Origin: Candidatus Eisenbacteria bacterium
GTDB lineage: Bacteria; Eisenbacteria; RBG-16-71-46; CAIMUX01; JAHJDP01
Assembly: GCA_018831195.1 (NCBI GenBank)
Contig: JAHJDP010000087.1
Location: 158,139-222,138 of the forward strand
Reading direction: 5' to 3'
DNA: 64,000 nucleotides
Position 1 is the stretch's first letter. Each line of letters starts with the position of its first letter. Under the pieces are notes generated by a model. It saw nothing but the letters and a program-made list of their open reading frames with translations. It searched no databases and was not told the origin of the DNA. This document shows positions 27,006 through 37,153 of this stretch, one piece after another. The position numbers and the translations under genes were made by a program.

Positions 27006-30000
27006 ATGAATTCAACAACTTACTCCCGAAATAGGCGCGATTTCGTATTGGGGATAACCCCTAAGGTTGCCCCCTTTCTTTTGGCTGTTTGCTTGATTTT
27101 CGCGGCCGCGGCGGGATCAGGCGCCGCCGGAACGTCTCCCGAGGAACCGAGCCGGAGCGCTGGAAAGATGCCCGAATTCCAGGTTCTCCGTTCCGATGAT
27201 TCCGGCGTCAGTTTCCTGTTTGAGTTGCAGGATCTCTCAATTGAGCAGATTTCTTTGGTGGGGACGGACTTCCATCTGATCGCCATCCCCGGCGGCGAGC
27301 TGGCCGGCGGCATCGGATCGCCCGCCCTGCCGACCTTTACACGCCTGGTGGCGGTACCGAACAATGTCGGCGTTTCACTAAGCGTGACCTCCGAGGAAGA
27401 GGAACTGCTGAGCGGTTATCGTGTCGCGCCGATGCAGGCGCTTGACGGCGAGGTCGTCGCATATGATCTCGCCGCATACAGCCGGGACAATTTCGGCAGC
27501 GTGCCGCTGGCGAAAGAGGGCGCCCCCGCGGTTCTTCGTGATTTGCGGGTTATTCCAATCACATTCCATCCGGTTCAGTGCAATCCGGCGGAAGGCATTT
27601 TGAAAATCTCCCGCCGTTTTCGGGTCGATATTGAGTTCGCAGGCGTTGACCTGCGCAATGCGAGCCCCTCTCGCGACCGGCTCATCACACCTTCCTTTGA
27701 TAATCTTTACCGCAGTGTGATCATCAACTATGAGGAACCGGACCAGAGCCTGATTCAGCCCGGAACCTATATGATTATTTATCCCAATTTAAGCGGCGTC
27801 GAGAGCCGGCTTCAGCCGCTGGCCGACTGGCGCGATCGCAAGGGTACCCCTGTGATCATGGTTTCGACCGCTGTCACGGGTACGTCCACAACCAGCATCA
27901 AGAATTATATTCAATCTGTTTACAACTCATCTGATCCGCCGCTCGAGTATGTTTGTCTCGCGGGAGACGCCAACGGAACCTACGCCATTCCAACCTTTAC
28001 CGAAAATCTCAGCGGCTACGGCGGAGAGGGGGATCATCCTTATACCCAGTTGGACGGCGGCGATATTCTGGCTGATGTCCACATTGGACGTCTCACCTTC
28101 GGCGATTTGAGCAAAATTGAGATGATTGTCGAGAAGATGGTCGGGTATGAAAGCACACCCTATATGGATGAAACCGATTGGTATACGCGGGGTTGCGTCT
28201 GCGGGGATTGGGATACGCAGACCGGGTGGAGCGCCGTCTATGTGAACCAGTGGGTCAAGACGGCGTTGCTGCGGAACAACTATACCGAAGTCGATACCAT
28301 TTGGTATGAACCCTACGTCTCCGGCATGGTCCAGAAGCTCAATCGCGGCGACACGGTCTTCAGTTATCGCGGCTGGTGGGGCATGAGCGGCTGGAGCAAC
28401 AGCAACGCCTATACCCTGACCAACAGCTGGAAGATGCCCTTCTGTGTGAATATCACCTGTGATACCGGTTCGTTCGCCTCCGGCACCGCCTTCTCCGAAG
28501 GCTTTCTGTTGGCGGGTAGTGTCGGGGCCCCCCGCGGCGGCATCGGCTCCATCGGCACCGCAACGACAGGGACACATACTCGCTATAACAATTGCATGCA
28601 TTACGGCATTTTCCAAGGACTGCTGTACGATAACATGTACGAGATGGGCGCCGCGCTGAGCCGCGGCAAAATGGAGATGTATCTGAATTACCAGGCGCAT
28701 GATGCCAACCATGTCACCATTTGGTCCTATTGGAACAATCTCATGGGCGACCCGGCGGGTGAGGTGTGGACCGCCGTGCCGCGCCTCATGTCGGTTTCTT
28801 ATCCCGCCAACGTCACTCAGGGCACGAATTCCTTCACCGTCACCGTGTCGGATGGACCCCTCCCGGTATCCGGAGCATTGGTCTGCTTGAAGAGAGCCGG
28901 GTCGATCTATGAAACGGGTTATACCAACGCCTCAGGCGAGGTGGAACTCCCTATCACCGCCGCTTCAAATGGCGCGGTGCTGGTGACGGCAACAAAGCAC
29001 AACTACCAGCCTCATCTCGGTTCATTCAACATTATCGACGCCGCGATGATGGTCGGCCTTCAAAGCTCAAACATCGACGACGACACCTCGGGAACCAGCA
29101 GTGGAAACAACGATGGCGTTGTCAACCCCGGCGAAAGCATCGAGTTGAGCGTCCAGCTCAAGAACTTCGGTTTTATCTCCGCCTCAGCCGTTGAGGCTCA
29201 GCTCACGACAAATGATCCCAATGTCACCTTCACCGATGCCTTTGAGTCCTTCGGAACAATCGGCGGGGGCGCCAGCGCTTGGAGCCTTGATGACTTCGAT
29301 TTTACGGTCGCGTCCGGTTGCCCCGACGGCCATATCATCCGGTTCAGCCTCGAGGTGTCATCCGGCGCCAACCATTGGCATTCTATGCTGGAGTTGGAGG
29401 TCACATCATCCGCGTTGGTGACGCAGGGTATAACATTGTATAATGTCGGCAACTCGGTTCTCGATCCGGGTGAAACCGGACAGCTCAGCATCGCGCTTAA
29501 AAATGAAGGCGGCTCCGCCGCGACCGGCGTTACAGCAAACCTGATATCACTGAGCCCCATGGTCAGCGTGCTGGACGCCTCGGCTGGTTACGGCACGATC
29601 AATGTCGGCAGTACGGTTGAGAATACCGGCGATCGTTTTGAGGTCTCCGCAGACGGAAACACCTATGCCGGTTATCAAGCCAGTCTGCTTGTGGTGGCAT
29701 CCTTCTCAGGAGGAAGGCAGGATACCGCGTTTGTGACATTGACCGTCGGAACCCGCAGCAGCGACGATCCGATCGGTCCGGATGGTTACGGCTATTGGGC
29801 TTTTGACAATACCGACACATCATACCCCGAGGCGCCGACCTACAACTGGATCGAGATCGATCCGGCCTACGGCGGAAGCGGCACCGCTCTTAATCTGAAT
29901 GATTCCGGCGAGTACGATGACAAAACTGTAACGGTGAATCTCCCCTTTAACTTTACCTACTACGGCACAAGCTATCCCCGCGCATCGGTCTGTTCCAACG

Positions 30001-31871
30001 GCTGGATGTCAATGGGCTCGACCTATCTTGTCAATTACCGGAACTGGACGATTCCGGGCGCCGGTAGCCCCAACGCCATGATCGCCCCCTTCTGGGATGA
30101 TCTCTATAGCACCAACAACAAGATCATCCAGTGGCATGACAGCGCCAATCACCGGTATATCGTTGAGTGGAGCCGCGTCAGAAATCTCAGCGGCGGTAAC
30201 ACCGAGACATTCCAGGTGATCCTCTACGACCCCGCCTACTATCCCACCGACACCGGTGACGGCGAGATCGTTTTCCAGTATGAGACCATCGCCAATGTCG
30301 ACAGCGGCGATAATTACGCCACGGTCGGCATCGAAAACTATAACCACACCGGCGGGCTGCTTTATTCATTCTGGAATGATTATCCGGCCGGGGCGGCCCC
30401 ATTGACCTCGGGCCGCGCCATCCGCTTCCTGCCGGTACAGGCGAGCCCAACCGGCACGGTGACCGGCACCATCCGCAATGATTTGAATAATAATCCGATT
30501 CAGAACGCCTCTGTGATGATTGTCGAGGAAGGTGATACCTTCGTGACCGGAGCCGATGGGACCTACTCCGGCAACACGGCGCCGGGGACCTATACGGTGA
30601 TCGCCTCCCACCCGAGCTTTGAACCTGACACCGCCTACAACGTCGCCGTTGTGGAAGGCGAGCAGGTGCAGGTTGATTTCTATCTCACTGATATCGCGGG
30701 CCCGCTTCTCACAACGACACTGCACACCGACACAAGCGATCCGAACGGGCCCTATGTCATACCGGTCACCATCGAGGAGTACTCGGGGCTTACCGAAGCG
30801 ACTCTATACTATAGAACAGAAGGAACGAGTTTCGAATCCGCACCCTTGGCGCATCAAACGGGGAATGAATATGTCGGCGAGATACCGGGACAGGCCTATG
30901 GAACATACGTCGAATACTATATCTATGCCCGCGATGCTCTCGGATTGGAATCCACCGATCCCACGGGTGCGCCCGGTGACACCTATGCCTTCTTCGTCAT
31001 CCAGACGATACAGCTCTTCTTCGACGACATGGAGGCGGATCAGGGCTGGACGGTCGGAGCCGCCGGCGACGACGCGACGACCGGGATCTGGGAACGCGTC
31101 GATCCCAACGGCACCTACAACGGCGCGGACGAGATTCAGCCGGAAGACGATCACACGCCCGCTCCGGGCGTAACCTGTTTCGTCACGGGGAACGCGGCTG
31201 TGGGCGGCGGGCAGGGTGATAATGATGTTGACGGCGGAACCACGACCTTGATCTCCCCCATCATTGATCTCTCGGGCCAGATCGGCGAGATCACCTTGAC
31301 CTATTACCGGTGGTACTCCAATGACTCCGGCTCGACGACAAACGACAGCTGGGTTGCGGTCATCACCGATGATGGATCCCAGTGGCATTATCTCGAAAAT
31401 CTCAGCACCAGCGACCGGAACTGGACGCTGATGGAGTTCAACCTGGGTGACTACATCGATTTCACCAACCAGGTTCAGATCCGTTTCATCGCCTCCGATC
31501 TGGGCGATGGCGGGATTGTTGAAGCCGGTATTGATGATGTCGAGATTACGATCTTTGGGACCGCCGGCGCGCCCGATATCCAGCTGCCGGGCGAAACCTT
31601 CGCGCTCTATCAAAACACACCGAATCCGGCGTCGTCATCCACGATGATCCGCTTCGCGCTCGGAGCGGACGGCCCGGTGAAGCTGGTTGTTTATGATATC
31701 CAGGGCCGAGTCCTCCGCCATTTGATCGATGGCCCGCGTACCGCGGGGCTGCAGTCGGTACTGTGGGATGGAATGGATGGCCTGGGAAACAAAGTGCCCT
31801 CCGGTATCTATTTCTACCGCCTCCAGGCCGGCGCGACATCCGACACGAGAAAGATGATCTTCTTGAAATAG
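27006..31871 (+). CDS. Secreted gingipain-like (C25 fold) multidomain protein, tandem copy 1
   Basis: 1621 residues. Signal peptide within 1-42; pro-domain about 55-240; C25 domain about 250-600 with LEYVCLAGDANGTYAIP, DVHIGRLTFGD, SYRGWWGMSGW (453-463) and NITCDTGSFASG; C485 corresponds to the gingipain nucleophile, but W457 occupies the place of the catalytic His; H524 lies in a conserved HTRYNNCMHYG block. Then Ig-like NPGESIELSVQLKNFG repeats (about 700-920), a nidogen-like part (930-1140), a carboxypeptidase-regulatory-like domain (about 1155-1235), an Ig-like part, a jelly-roll (1339-1515) and a C-terminal FlgD-Ig / T9SS-type module (about 1530-1621). Either a surface protease with altered chemistry or a catalytically dead adhesin-like fold. 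Confidence 0.87.
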   Translation: MNSTTYSRNRRDFVLGITPKVAPFLLAVCLIFAAAAGSGAAGTSPEEPSRSAGKMPEFQVLRSDDSGVSFLFELQDLSIEQISLVGTDFHLIAIPGGELAGGIGSPALPTFTRLVAVPNNVGVSLSVTSEEEELLSGYRVAPMQALDGEVVAYDLAAYSRDNFGSVPLAKEGAPAVLRDLRVIPITFHPVQCNPAEGILKISRRFRVDIEFAGVDLRNASPSRDRLITPSFDNLYRSVIINYEEPDQSLIQPGTYMIIYPNLSGVESRLQPLADWRDRKGTPVIMVSTAVTGTSTTSIKNYIQSVYNSSDPPLEYVCLAGDANGTYAIPTFTENLSGYGGEGDHPYTQLDGGDILADVHIGRLTFGDLSKIEMIVEKMVGYESTPYMDETDWYTRGCVCGDWDTQTGWSAVYVNQWVKTALLRNNYTEVDTIWYEPYVSGMVQKLNRGDTVFSYRGWWGMSGWSNSNAYTLTNSWKMPFCVNITCDTGSFASGTAFSEGFLLAGSVGAPRGGIGSIGTATTGTHTRYNNCMHYGIFQGLLYDNMYEMGAALSRGKMEMYLNYQAHDANHVTIWSYWNNLMGDPAGEVWTAVPRLMSVSYPANVTQGTNSFTVTVSDGPLPVSGALVCLKRAGSIYETGYTNASGEVELPITAASNGAVLVTATKHNYQPHLGSFNIIDAAMMVGLQSSNIDDDTSGTSSGNNDGVVNPGESIELSVQLKNFGFISASAVEAQLTTNDPNVTFTDAFESFGTIGGGASAWSLDDFDFTVASGCPDGHIIRFSLEVSSGANHWHSMLELEVTSSALVTQGITLYNVGNSVLDPGETGQLSIALKNEGGSAATGVTANLISLSPMVSVLDASAGYGTINVGSTVENTGDRFEVSADGNTYAGYQASLLVVASFSGGRQDTAFVTLTVGTRSSDDPIGPDGYGYWAFDNTDTSYPEAPTYNWIEIDPAYGGSGTALNLNDSGEYDDKTVTVNLPFNFTYYGTSYPRASVCSNGWMSMGSTYLVNYRNWTIPGAGSPNAMIAPFWDDLYSTNNKIIQWHDSANHRYIVEWSRVRNLSGGNTETFQVILYDPAYYPTDTGDGEIVFQYETIANVDSGDNYATVGIENYNHTGGLLYSFWNDYPAGAAPLTSGRAIRFLPVQASPTGTVTGTIRNDLNNNPIQNASVMIVEEGDTFVTGADGTYSGNTAPGTYTVIASHPSFEPDTAYNVAVVEGEQVQVDFYLTDIAGPLLTTTLHTDTSDPNGPYVIPVTIEEYSGLTEATLYYRTEGTSFESAPLAHQTGNEYVGEIPGQAYGTYVEYYIYARDALGLESTDPTGAPGDTYAFFVIQTIQLFFDDMEADQGWTVGAAGDDATTGIWERVDPNGTYNGADEIQPEDDHTPAPGVTCFVTGNAAVGGGQGDNDVDGGTTTLISPIIDLSGQIGEITLTYYRWYSNDSGSTTNDSWVAVITDDGSQWHYLENLSTSDRNWTLMEFNLGDYIDFTNQVQIRFIASDLGDGGIVEAGIDDVEITIFGTAGAPDIQLPGETFALYQNTPNPASSSTMIRFALGADGPVKLVVYDIQGRVLRHLIDGPRTAGLQSVLWDGMDGLGNKVPSGIYFYRLQAGATSDTRKMIFLK

Positions 31872-31897
31872 GATCAAAATCATTCACGCCTCTCGCG

Positions 31898-31923
31898 GGG
31901 CCCCGGTCGTAAAGCCGGGGCCC
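31898..31923 (+). terminator. Hairpin after tandem copy 1
   Basis: GGGCCCCGG and CCGGGGCCC form a 9-bp GC stem with an 8-nt loop, 27 nt after the stop codon. No T run follows, only TGTGCCTTT, so it may be a weak or processing-type end. Confidence 0.6.
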
Positions 31924-31951
31924 TGTGCCTTTAGGAGACCCCGGCTCTCCC

Positions 31952-31980
31952 TTGCCACAACCCCGTCGGAATGATATAAT
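31952..31980 (+). promoter_or_regulatory. Promoter of tandem C25 copy 2
   Basis: TTGCCA (31952-31957), 17-nt spacer, TATAAT (31975-31980): a near-consensus housekeeping sigma promoter. The leader to the chosen GTG is about 110 nt. Confidence 0.7.
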
Positions 31981-31987
31981 CCTACAA

Positions 31988-32012
31988 AATGACCGGGGTG
32001 TCCTGGCGTCGC
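31988..32012 (+). promoter_or_regulatory. Conserved leader element, copy A
   Basis: The leader block GGGGTGTCCTGGCGTCGCGAA just after the start region of copy 2 recurs with one change (T for G) in the leader of copy 3. In this copy GGGGTG could pair with CACCCC about 25 nt downstream. Function unknown. Confidence 0.5.
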
Positions 32013-32095
32013 GAATCTTCAGAACTCACCCCCGCCACGGAAAACAATACATTCTTTTATACATTTATGGCGTGTCGCGCCATGGAGGAAATATC

Positions 32096-35000
32096 GTGAA
32101 GATCGGGATGCCATCTCTGGGGAGAACCGTACCGGATAACCCGCCACGGAGGGGGACGAGGGGCGAGATGAGTTCACAGCGACCGGGGAGAGCAAAAGCC
32201 ACCTCGGTCGTTTTCTTGATGGGATGTTTCCTCGTTTTGCTTTGCCACGGCGGCGGCTTTGCCGACTCAGAAACCCCAAACCTCGCGGAAAGTCCCCGGA
32301 TCCGGGTCTTGCAATCCGACGAAACGGGCGTCAGCTTCCAGTTTGATCTGCCGGATTTGGTTATCGAGGCGGTCTCCCTCGAGGGAACTGATTTTCACAT
32401 TCTTTCCATACCCGGTGGCGAACTTTCAGGCGACATCGGGCAACCCGCGTTGCCGACATTTTCCCGGCTCATCAGCATCCCCGATCAATCGGGCCTAAAT
32501 ATAACCCTGACAGTCGAGGAAGAGGAGATCCTCTCCGGCCACAAAGTCATGCCGATGCAGGAGGATCAAGGCACCGTTTTCGCCTATGACCCGGCCGCTT
32601 ATTCCCGAAACGATTTCGGCGCCACACCGGTCGTTAGGAAGGGCGATCCCGCGATCATGGCGGGCCAGCGGGTTGTGCCGCTGACATTCCAACCGGTTCA
32701 ATATAACCCGGCGCAAGGAATCCTGAAGATCGCGCGTCAGATCCGCGTTGATGTCGATTTCGCGGGCGTCGACCTGCGCAATAGCCGCACGGATTTTAAC
32801 CGGCGCGTGACTCCAAGTTTCAACGATCTGTACAAAAGCACCATCATCAATTATGAAGAGCCCGACCAGGCCGAGATAGTTCCCGGAACTTATCTGATGA
32901 TTTGTCCCAATGACGCACAGGTGATTGCGGAACTCCAGCCCCTGATTGAATGGCGCGAGCGGAAGGGAACGCCTGTTCTCTTCGCGACAACATCTCAGAC
33001 CGGCACATCGACCTCCGCCATAAAGAGCTATATACAGGGGGTCTATAATTCCGCTGACCCGCCTCTGGAATATGTCTGCCTCGTCGGCGACGGAACCTCT
33101 CCTTACCTCATCGCCACATGGAGAGAATCCTTCAGCGGCTACAACGGCGAGGGGGACCATCCCTATACCCAGTTGGATGGAAGCGACATCCTTCCCGATG
33201 TCCATATCGGCCGGCTTTCCTTCAATACGCTCGACAAGCTGAAGCTTATCGTCGCTAAAATGGTCAATTATGAAAGCAATCCCTACCTGGATAACACCTC
33301 TTGGTATACCCGCGCCTGTCTTGTCGGCGACCCATATGATTCCGGCTACACAACCGTTGTTGTGAATCAGTGGATCAAGACCCGCCTGGTTCAATTGGGG
33401 TATGCGCAGATCGATACCATTTGGGATAACCCTTTCGTGACCCAGATGGTGGAAAAGCTGAACAGAGGCGACACGATCTTCAGCTACCGGGGTATCTATG
33501 GGATGAGCGGCTGGAGCAATAGCTACGCCTATAGCTTGACCAACGGCTGGATGCTACCGTTTTGCGTCAACCTAACCTGCGATACAGGCTCTTTCGCCTC
33601 CGGCACCGCCTATTCAGAGGGTTTTCTCATGGCGGGAACCGGCAACCCTCTCGCTCCCAAGGGCGGAATCGGCTCGATCGGGACTTCCACAACCGGAACC
33701 CATACGCGGTATAACAATTGCATGCACTACGGTATTTTCCAAGGCCTGCTTTACGAAGAGCAATACGAGATGGGCGCCACGCTATCCCGCGGGAAGGTGG
33801 AGTTTTATCTCAACTACAACCTCTCCCAACCCAACACCGTTAATACCTGGCTCCACTGGAACAATCTTATAGGCGATCCGGCGGGTGAAGTTTGGACCGG
33901 CGTGCCGCAGCCTTTAACGGTCGAGTATCCCTCCACTGACCATCTCGGAACAAATTCTTTTGCGGTCACCGTCACGGATCATGGTGCGCCCGTCGCCAAC
34001 GCGCTGGTTTGTTTCAAGAAGGGAACGGAGTCATATATCACCGGATATACAAATACCGATGGAGAAGTGATCCTTCCCACAACCATTACGACAACCGGCG
34101 ACATGCTGGTTACGGTAACCAAACATAATTATCAGCCGCATCTCGGTACGGTTTCTATTCTGGATCCGGCCATGTATATTGGTTTTGAGAGTGTGATTAT
34201 CGATGATGATACTACCGGAGACAGCTCAGGCAACTATGACGGCATTGCCAATCCCGGTGAAACCCTTGAGCTGCGTGTCCAATTGAAGAACCATGGATTC
34301 GTCAACGCTTCGGGAGTGACGGCTGTCCTCACAACAAGCGATCCTTTTGTCACCCTCATCGATACCAATGAATCCTTCGGTACTATCAACGGCGGAGCCT
34401 CGGCTTGGAGCCTTGAGGACTTCGACATCTCTATCGCTCCGGGCTGTCCCCAGGGTCACATTATTCCATGCGTTCTTGATATCGCTTCCGGCGCCAATGC
34501 GTGGCAATCCCTGATGATGATCGAGGTGACTTCCTCAGAACTCGTCGCCGAAGGTTATACGCTTTACAATGTCGGCGGCAACGGGATCCTGGATCCCGGA
34601 GAAACCGGGCAGCTCAGTGTTGAATTGACCAACGCGGCCGGAGCGCTCGCGATCAACGTTGCCGGCACGCTTGTTTCATTGTCTCCCGGCATTACTGTCA
34701 CCGACGATACCGGTTCCTTCGGGACCATCGCCGTCGGCAACAGCGGCGAGAATACGGGCGACCTATTTGAGGTTCAGGCGAACAGCATGGTATTTCCCGG
34801 TTATTTGGCGAATTTCATGGTCGTGACGGAATTCTACCCCGGTCGCCATGACACTTCCTATGTGAATTTTACCGTCGGGACCAGGGCCACCGACGATCCA
34901 ATCGGTCCGGATCAATACGGCTATTGGGCCTTTGACAATACAGACACCTACTATCCTGAAGCACCCATATACGAATGGATCGAAATCGACACGGGAGAGG

Positions 35001-37003
35001 GCGGAGACGGAACTCTTATCTATTTCAACGATCTCGGCCAATATCAGGACCAATCCAAAACAATCAATATTCCCTTCCCATTCTCCTACTATGGGACTCC
35101 GTATACCTTGGCCACAGTGTGCACAAATGGCTGGATCGCCATGGGATCGAGCTATCTTACAAATTTCCGAAACTGGACGATCCCTGGAGCCGGCGGACCC
35201 AACGGCATGGTGGCGGTTTTCTGGGATGATCTTTTTCAGAGCGGCGGCGGCGAAATCTATCAAAAATATGATAGTGCGAATCATCGGTGGATCGTGGAGT
35301 GGAGCCGCATGCGAAACCTTTACAATGGTTCTACAGAGACATTCGAAGTCATCTTTTATGATCCGGCCTACTATTCAACCGACACGGGAGATGGTATCAT
35401 CGTCTTCCAATACCTCACCATCGCCAACGTGGACGGTTTAAACGGCTATGCAACTGTCGGGATAGAAAATGCCGATCATTCTGATGGTTTGTTATACACT
35501 TATTGGAATCAATATCCACTAGGCGCTGCGACTCTGGCCGCCGGTCGCGCCATCAAATTCCTGCCGGCGGCTATTGGTCCTACCGGAACAGTAACCGGTA
35601 CGGTGCGCAATGAACTGAACAGCGCCCCGATTCAAAACGCCATGGTGACCATCCTTGAGAACGGCCGAAGCTGGGTTACCGGCCAGGAGGGAACATATGT
35701 CGGCGGAGCGTCCGCGGGTGTCTACACCCTGGTCGCCCAACACGAGAGCTTTGAGCCCGACACAAGCTACAATGTTCTGGTTGAGGAAGGCGGGATTGTC
35801 ACGATCGATTTCAATCTGACCGACGTCGGCGGCCCTGTGATCACAACGACCACGCATCCATCAACCGACGATGAGATCGGACCCTACCCGATCCCGGTCA
35901 GCATTGAGGAGTATTCCGGATTATCGGAACTAACGCTTTTCTACACCACCAACGGCTCCGATTACTCAACCCTGCCGGTCAACCATCAATCCGGCGATGA
36001 GTATCTTGCGGAAATTCCGGGCCAGGACTACACGGCCTTTATCGGGTATTACATTTACGGCCGGGACGGGCTTGGAAACGAATCCTTCGATCCGCCGGGC
36101 GGCGCATTGGATCCGTATAGCTTCTATGTTGTCCCGGTGGTCGAGTTCTTCAACGATGATCTGGAATCGGAGCAGGGATGGACGGTCGGAGCCCCCGGTG
36201 ATAACGCCACGACCGGGATATGGATTCGGTTGGATCCCAACGGAACCTGGGCCGAAGACATGCCGGTGCAACCCGAGGACGACAACACGCCCACTCCGGG
36301 AACACGCTGTTACATTACCGGAAACGGTTCAGTGGGCGGCAGCCAAGGCGAAAACGATGTCGATGATGGGACGACAACCTTGTTCTCGCCGGTGATCGAT
36401 CTCTCTTCCGCCGAAGGGATGGTTATGCTCCGGTATTATCGGTGGTACACGAACAATACCGGTTCGGCGGTTGACGACTCCTGGGTTGTCAAGATAACCG
36501 ACAATGGCTCGGATTGGGTCGAGTTGGAAAATACCTCTGAGTCCGCCCGGTATTGGAGGCTGATGGAGTTTAATCTGAATCAGTACATTGATCTTACAAA
36601 TCACGTACAGGTGCAATTCATCGCCTCGGACCTCAATAGTGGAAGTATCGTAGAGGCTGGTGTGGATGATATGGAGTTTGTTTTCGCCGGTATCAGCGGA
36701 ACACCCGCCCCCACCGGCACCACGCCGGTTTTCCTCCTCTCCCAGAATTCCCCCAATCCGGCGGCCGCCACAACGACGATCCGGTTTATTTTGGATCGTG
36801 AAGGACCGGCGGAGCTCCTGATCTATGATGTGCGGGGCCGTGTTTTGCGGCGCCTGATCGACGGTCCACGGAATGCGGGGGTGCAATCGGTGCTCTGGGA
36901 CGGGTTGGACGGCAGGGGCCGATCCGTACCGCCCGGTATCTATTTCTACCGTCTAAAGACGGATCGGGATGAGGCAACCAAGAAAATGGTGATCATGAGG
37001 TAG
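32096..37003 (+). CDS. Secreted gingipain-like (C25 fold) multidomain protein, tandem copy 2
   Basis: 1635 residues from the GTG at 32096. I chose it because GGAGG lies before it, just as GGAGG precedes the GTG-AAG starts of copies 3 and 4; the ATG at 32168, also with a purine-rich upstream, would give a shorter n-region before the membrane segment (VVFLMGCFLVLL). Domain order is the same as in tandem copy 1. At the C25 core it reads SYRGIYGMSGW and NLTCDTGSFASG: Ile (codon at 33494) is at the usual His position, Cys is kept, and HTRYNNCMHYG is conserved. The end is again a jelly-roll plus an FlgD-Ig module (DVRGRVLRRLIDGPR, PPGIYFYRLKT). Confidence 0.86.
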   Translation: MKIGMPSLGRTVPDNPPRRGTRGEMSSQRPGRAKATSVVFLMGCFLVLLCHGGGFADSETPNLAESPRIRVLQSDETGVSFQFDLPDLVIEAVSLEGTDFHILSIPGGELSGDIGQPALPTFSRLISIPDQSGLNITLTVEEEEILSGHKVMPMQEDQGTVFAYDPAAYSRNDFGATPVVRKGDPAIMAGQRVVPLTFQPVQYNPAQGILKIARQIRVDVDFAGVDLRNSRTDFNRRVTPSFNDLYKSTIINYEEPDQAEIVPGTYLMICPNDAQVIAELQPLIEWRERKGTPVLFATTSQTGTSTSAIKSYIQGVYNSADPPLEYVCLVGDGTSPYLIATWRESFSGYNGEGDHPYTQLDGSDILPDVHIGRLSFNTLDKLKLIVAKMVNYESNPYLDNTSWYTRACLVGDPYDSGYTTVVVNQWIKTRLVQLGYAQIDTIWDNPFVTQMVEKLNRGDTIFSYRGIYGMSGWSNSYAYSLTNGWMLPFCVNLTCDTGSFASGTAYSEGFLMAGTGNPLAPKGGIGSIGTSTTGTHTRYNNCMHYGIFQGLLYEEQYEMGATLSRGKVEFYLNYNLSQPNTVNTWLHWNNLIGDPAGEVWTGVPQPLTVEYPSTDHLGTNSFAVTVTDHGAPVANALVCFKKGTESYITGYTNTDGEVILPTTITTTGDMLVTVTKHNYQPHLGTVSILDPAMYIGFESVIIDDDTTGDSSGNYDGIANPGETLELRVQLKNHGFVNASGVTAVLTTSDPFVTLIDTNESFGTINGGASAWSLEDFDISIAPGCPQGHIIPCVLDIASGANAWQSLMMIEVTSSELVAEGYTLYNVGGNGILDPGETGQLSVELTNAAGALAINVAGTLVSLSPGITVTDDTGSFGTIAVGNSGENTGDLFEVQANSMVFPGYLANFMVVTEFYPGRHDTSYVNFTVGTRATDDPIGPDQYGYWAFDNTDTYYPEAPIYEWIEIDTGEGGDGTLIYFNDLGQYQDQSKTINIPFPFSYYGTPYTLATVCTNGWIAMGSSYLTNFRNWTIPGAGGPNGMVAVFWDDLFQSGGGEIYQKYDSANHRWIVEWSRMRNLYNGSTETFEVIFYDPAYYSTDTGDGIIVFQYLTIANVDGLNGYATVGIENADHSDGLLYTYWNQYPLGAATLAAGRAIKFLPAAIGPTGTVTGTVRNELNSAPIQNAMVTILENGRSWVTGQEGTYVGGASAGVYTLVAQHESFEPDTSYNVLVEEGGIVTIDFNLTDVGGPVITTTTHPSTDDEIGPYPIPVSIEEYSGLSELTLFYTTNGSDYSTLPVNHQSGDEYLAEIPGQDYTAFIGYYIYGRDGLGNESFDPPGGALDPYSFYVVPVVEFFNDDLESEQGWTVGAPGDNATTGIWIRLDPNGTWAEDMPVQPEDDNTPTPGTRCYITGNGSVGGSQGENDVDDGTTTLFSPVIDLSSAEGMVMLRYYRWYTNNTGSAVDDSWVVKITDNGSDWVELENTSESARYWRLMEFNLNQYIDLTNHVQVQFIASDLNSGSIVEAGVDDMEFVFAGISGTPAPTGTTPVFLLSQNSPNPAAATTTIRFILDREGPAELLIYDVRGRVLRRLIDGPRNAGVQSVLWDGLDGRGRSVPPGIYFYRLKTDRDEATKKMVIMR

Positions 37004-37029
37004 TCGATCTCCCTCATGATTGGTATAAT
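37001..37029 (+). promoter_or_regulatory. Possible promoter of tandem C25 copy 3
   Basis: A perfect TATAAT at 37024-37029 with a weak -35 (TAGTCG) 17 nt upstream that overlaps the stop codon of copy 2. The leader to the GTG is about 120 nt. Confidence 0.45.
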
Positions 37030-37044
37030 TCTACACAAAGGCTG

Positions 37045-37066
37045 GGGGTGTCCTTGCGTCGCGAAC
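37045..37066 (+). promoter_or_regulatory. Conserved leader element, copy B
   Basis: GGGGTGTCCTTGCGTCGCGAA in the leader of copy 3 matches the block in the leader of copy 2 at all but one base, at a similar distance from TATAAT. Other leader positions have diverged, so this block seems to be kept. Confidence 0.5.
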
Positions 37067-37153
37067 AGCAAGCCTTCCAACCCGGATAATTCCTGAGCCG
37101 AGCCGGAAAGTGGACGGCGCCATTCTGTTTACGCCATCAAACAAGGAGGAGTT

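Noticed and set aside
30804..31613. Leftward 269-codon frame inside C25 copy 1 (also similar frames in copies 2 and 3)
   Set aside because: Arises from codon bias of the duplicated coding genes; occurs at matching places in the copies and has no start signals.
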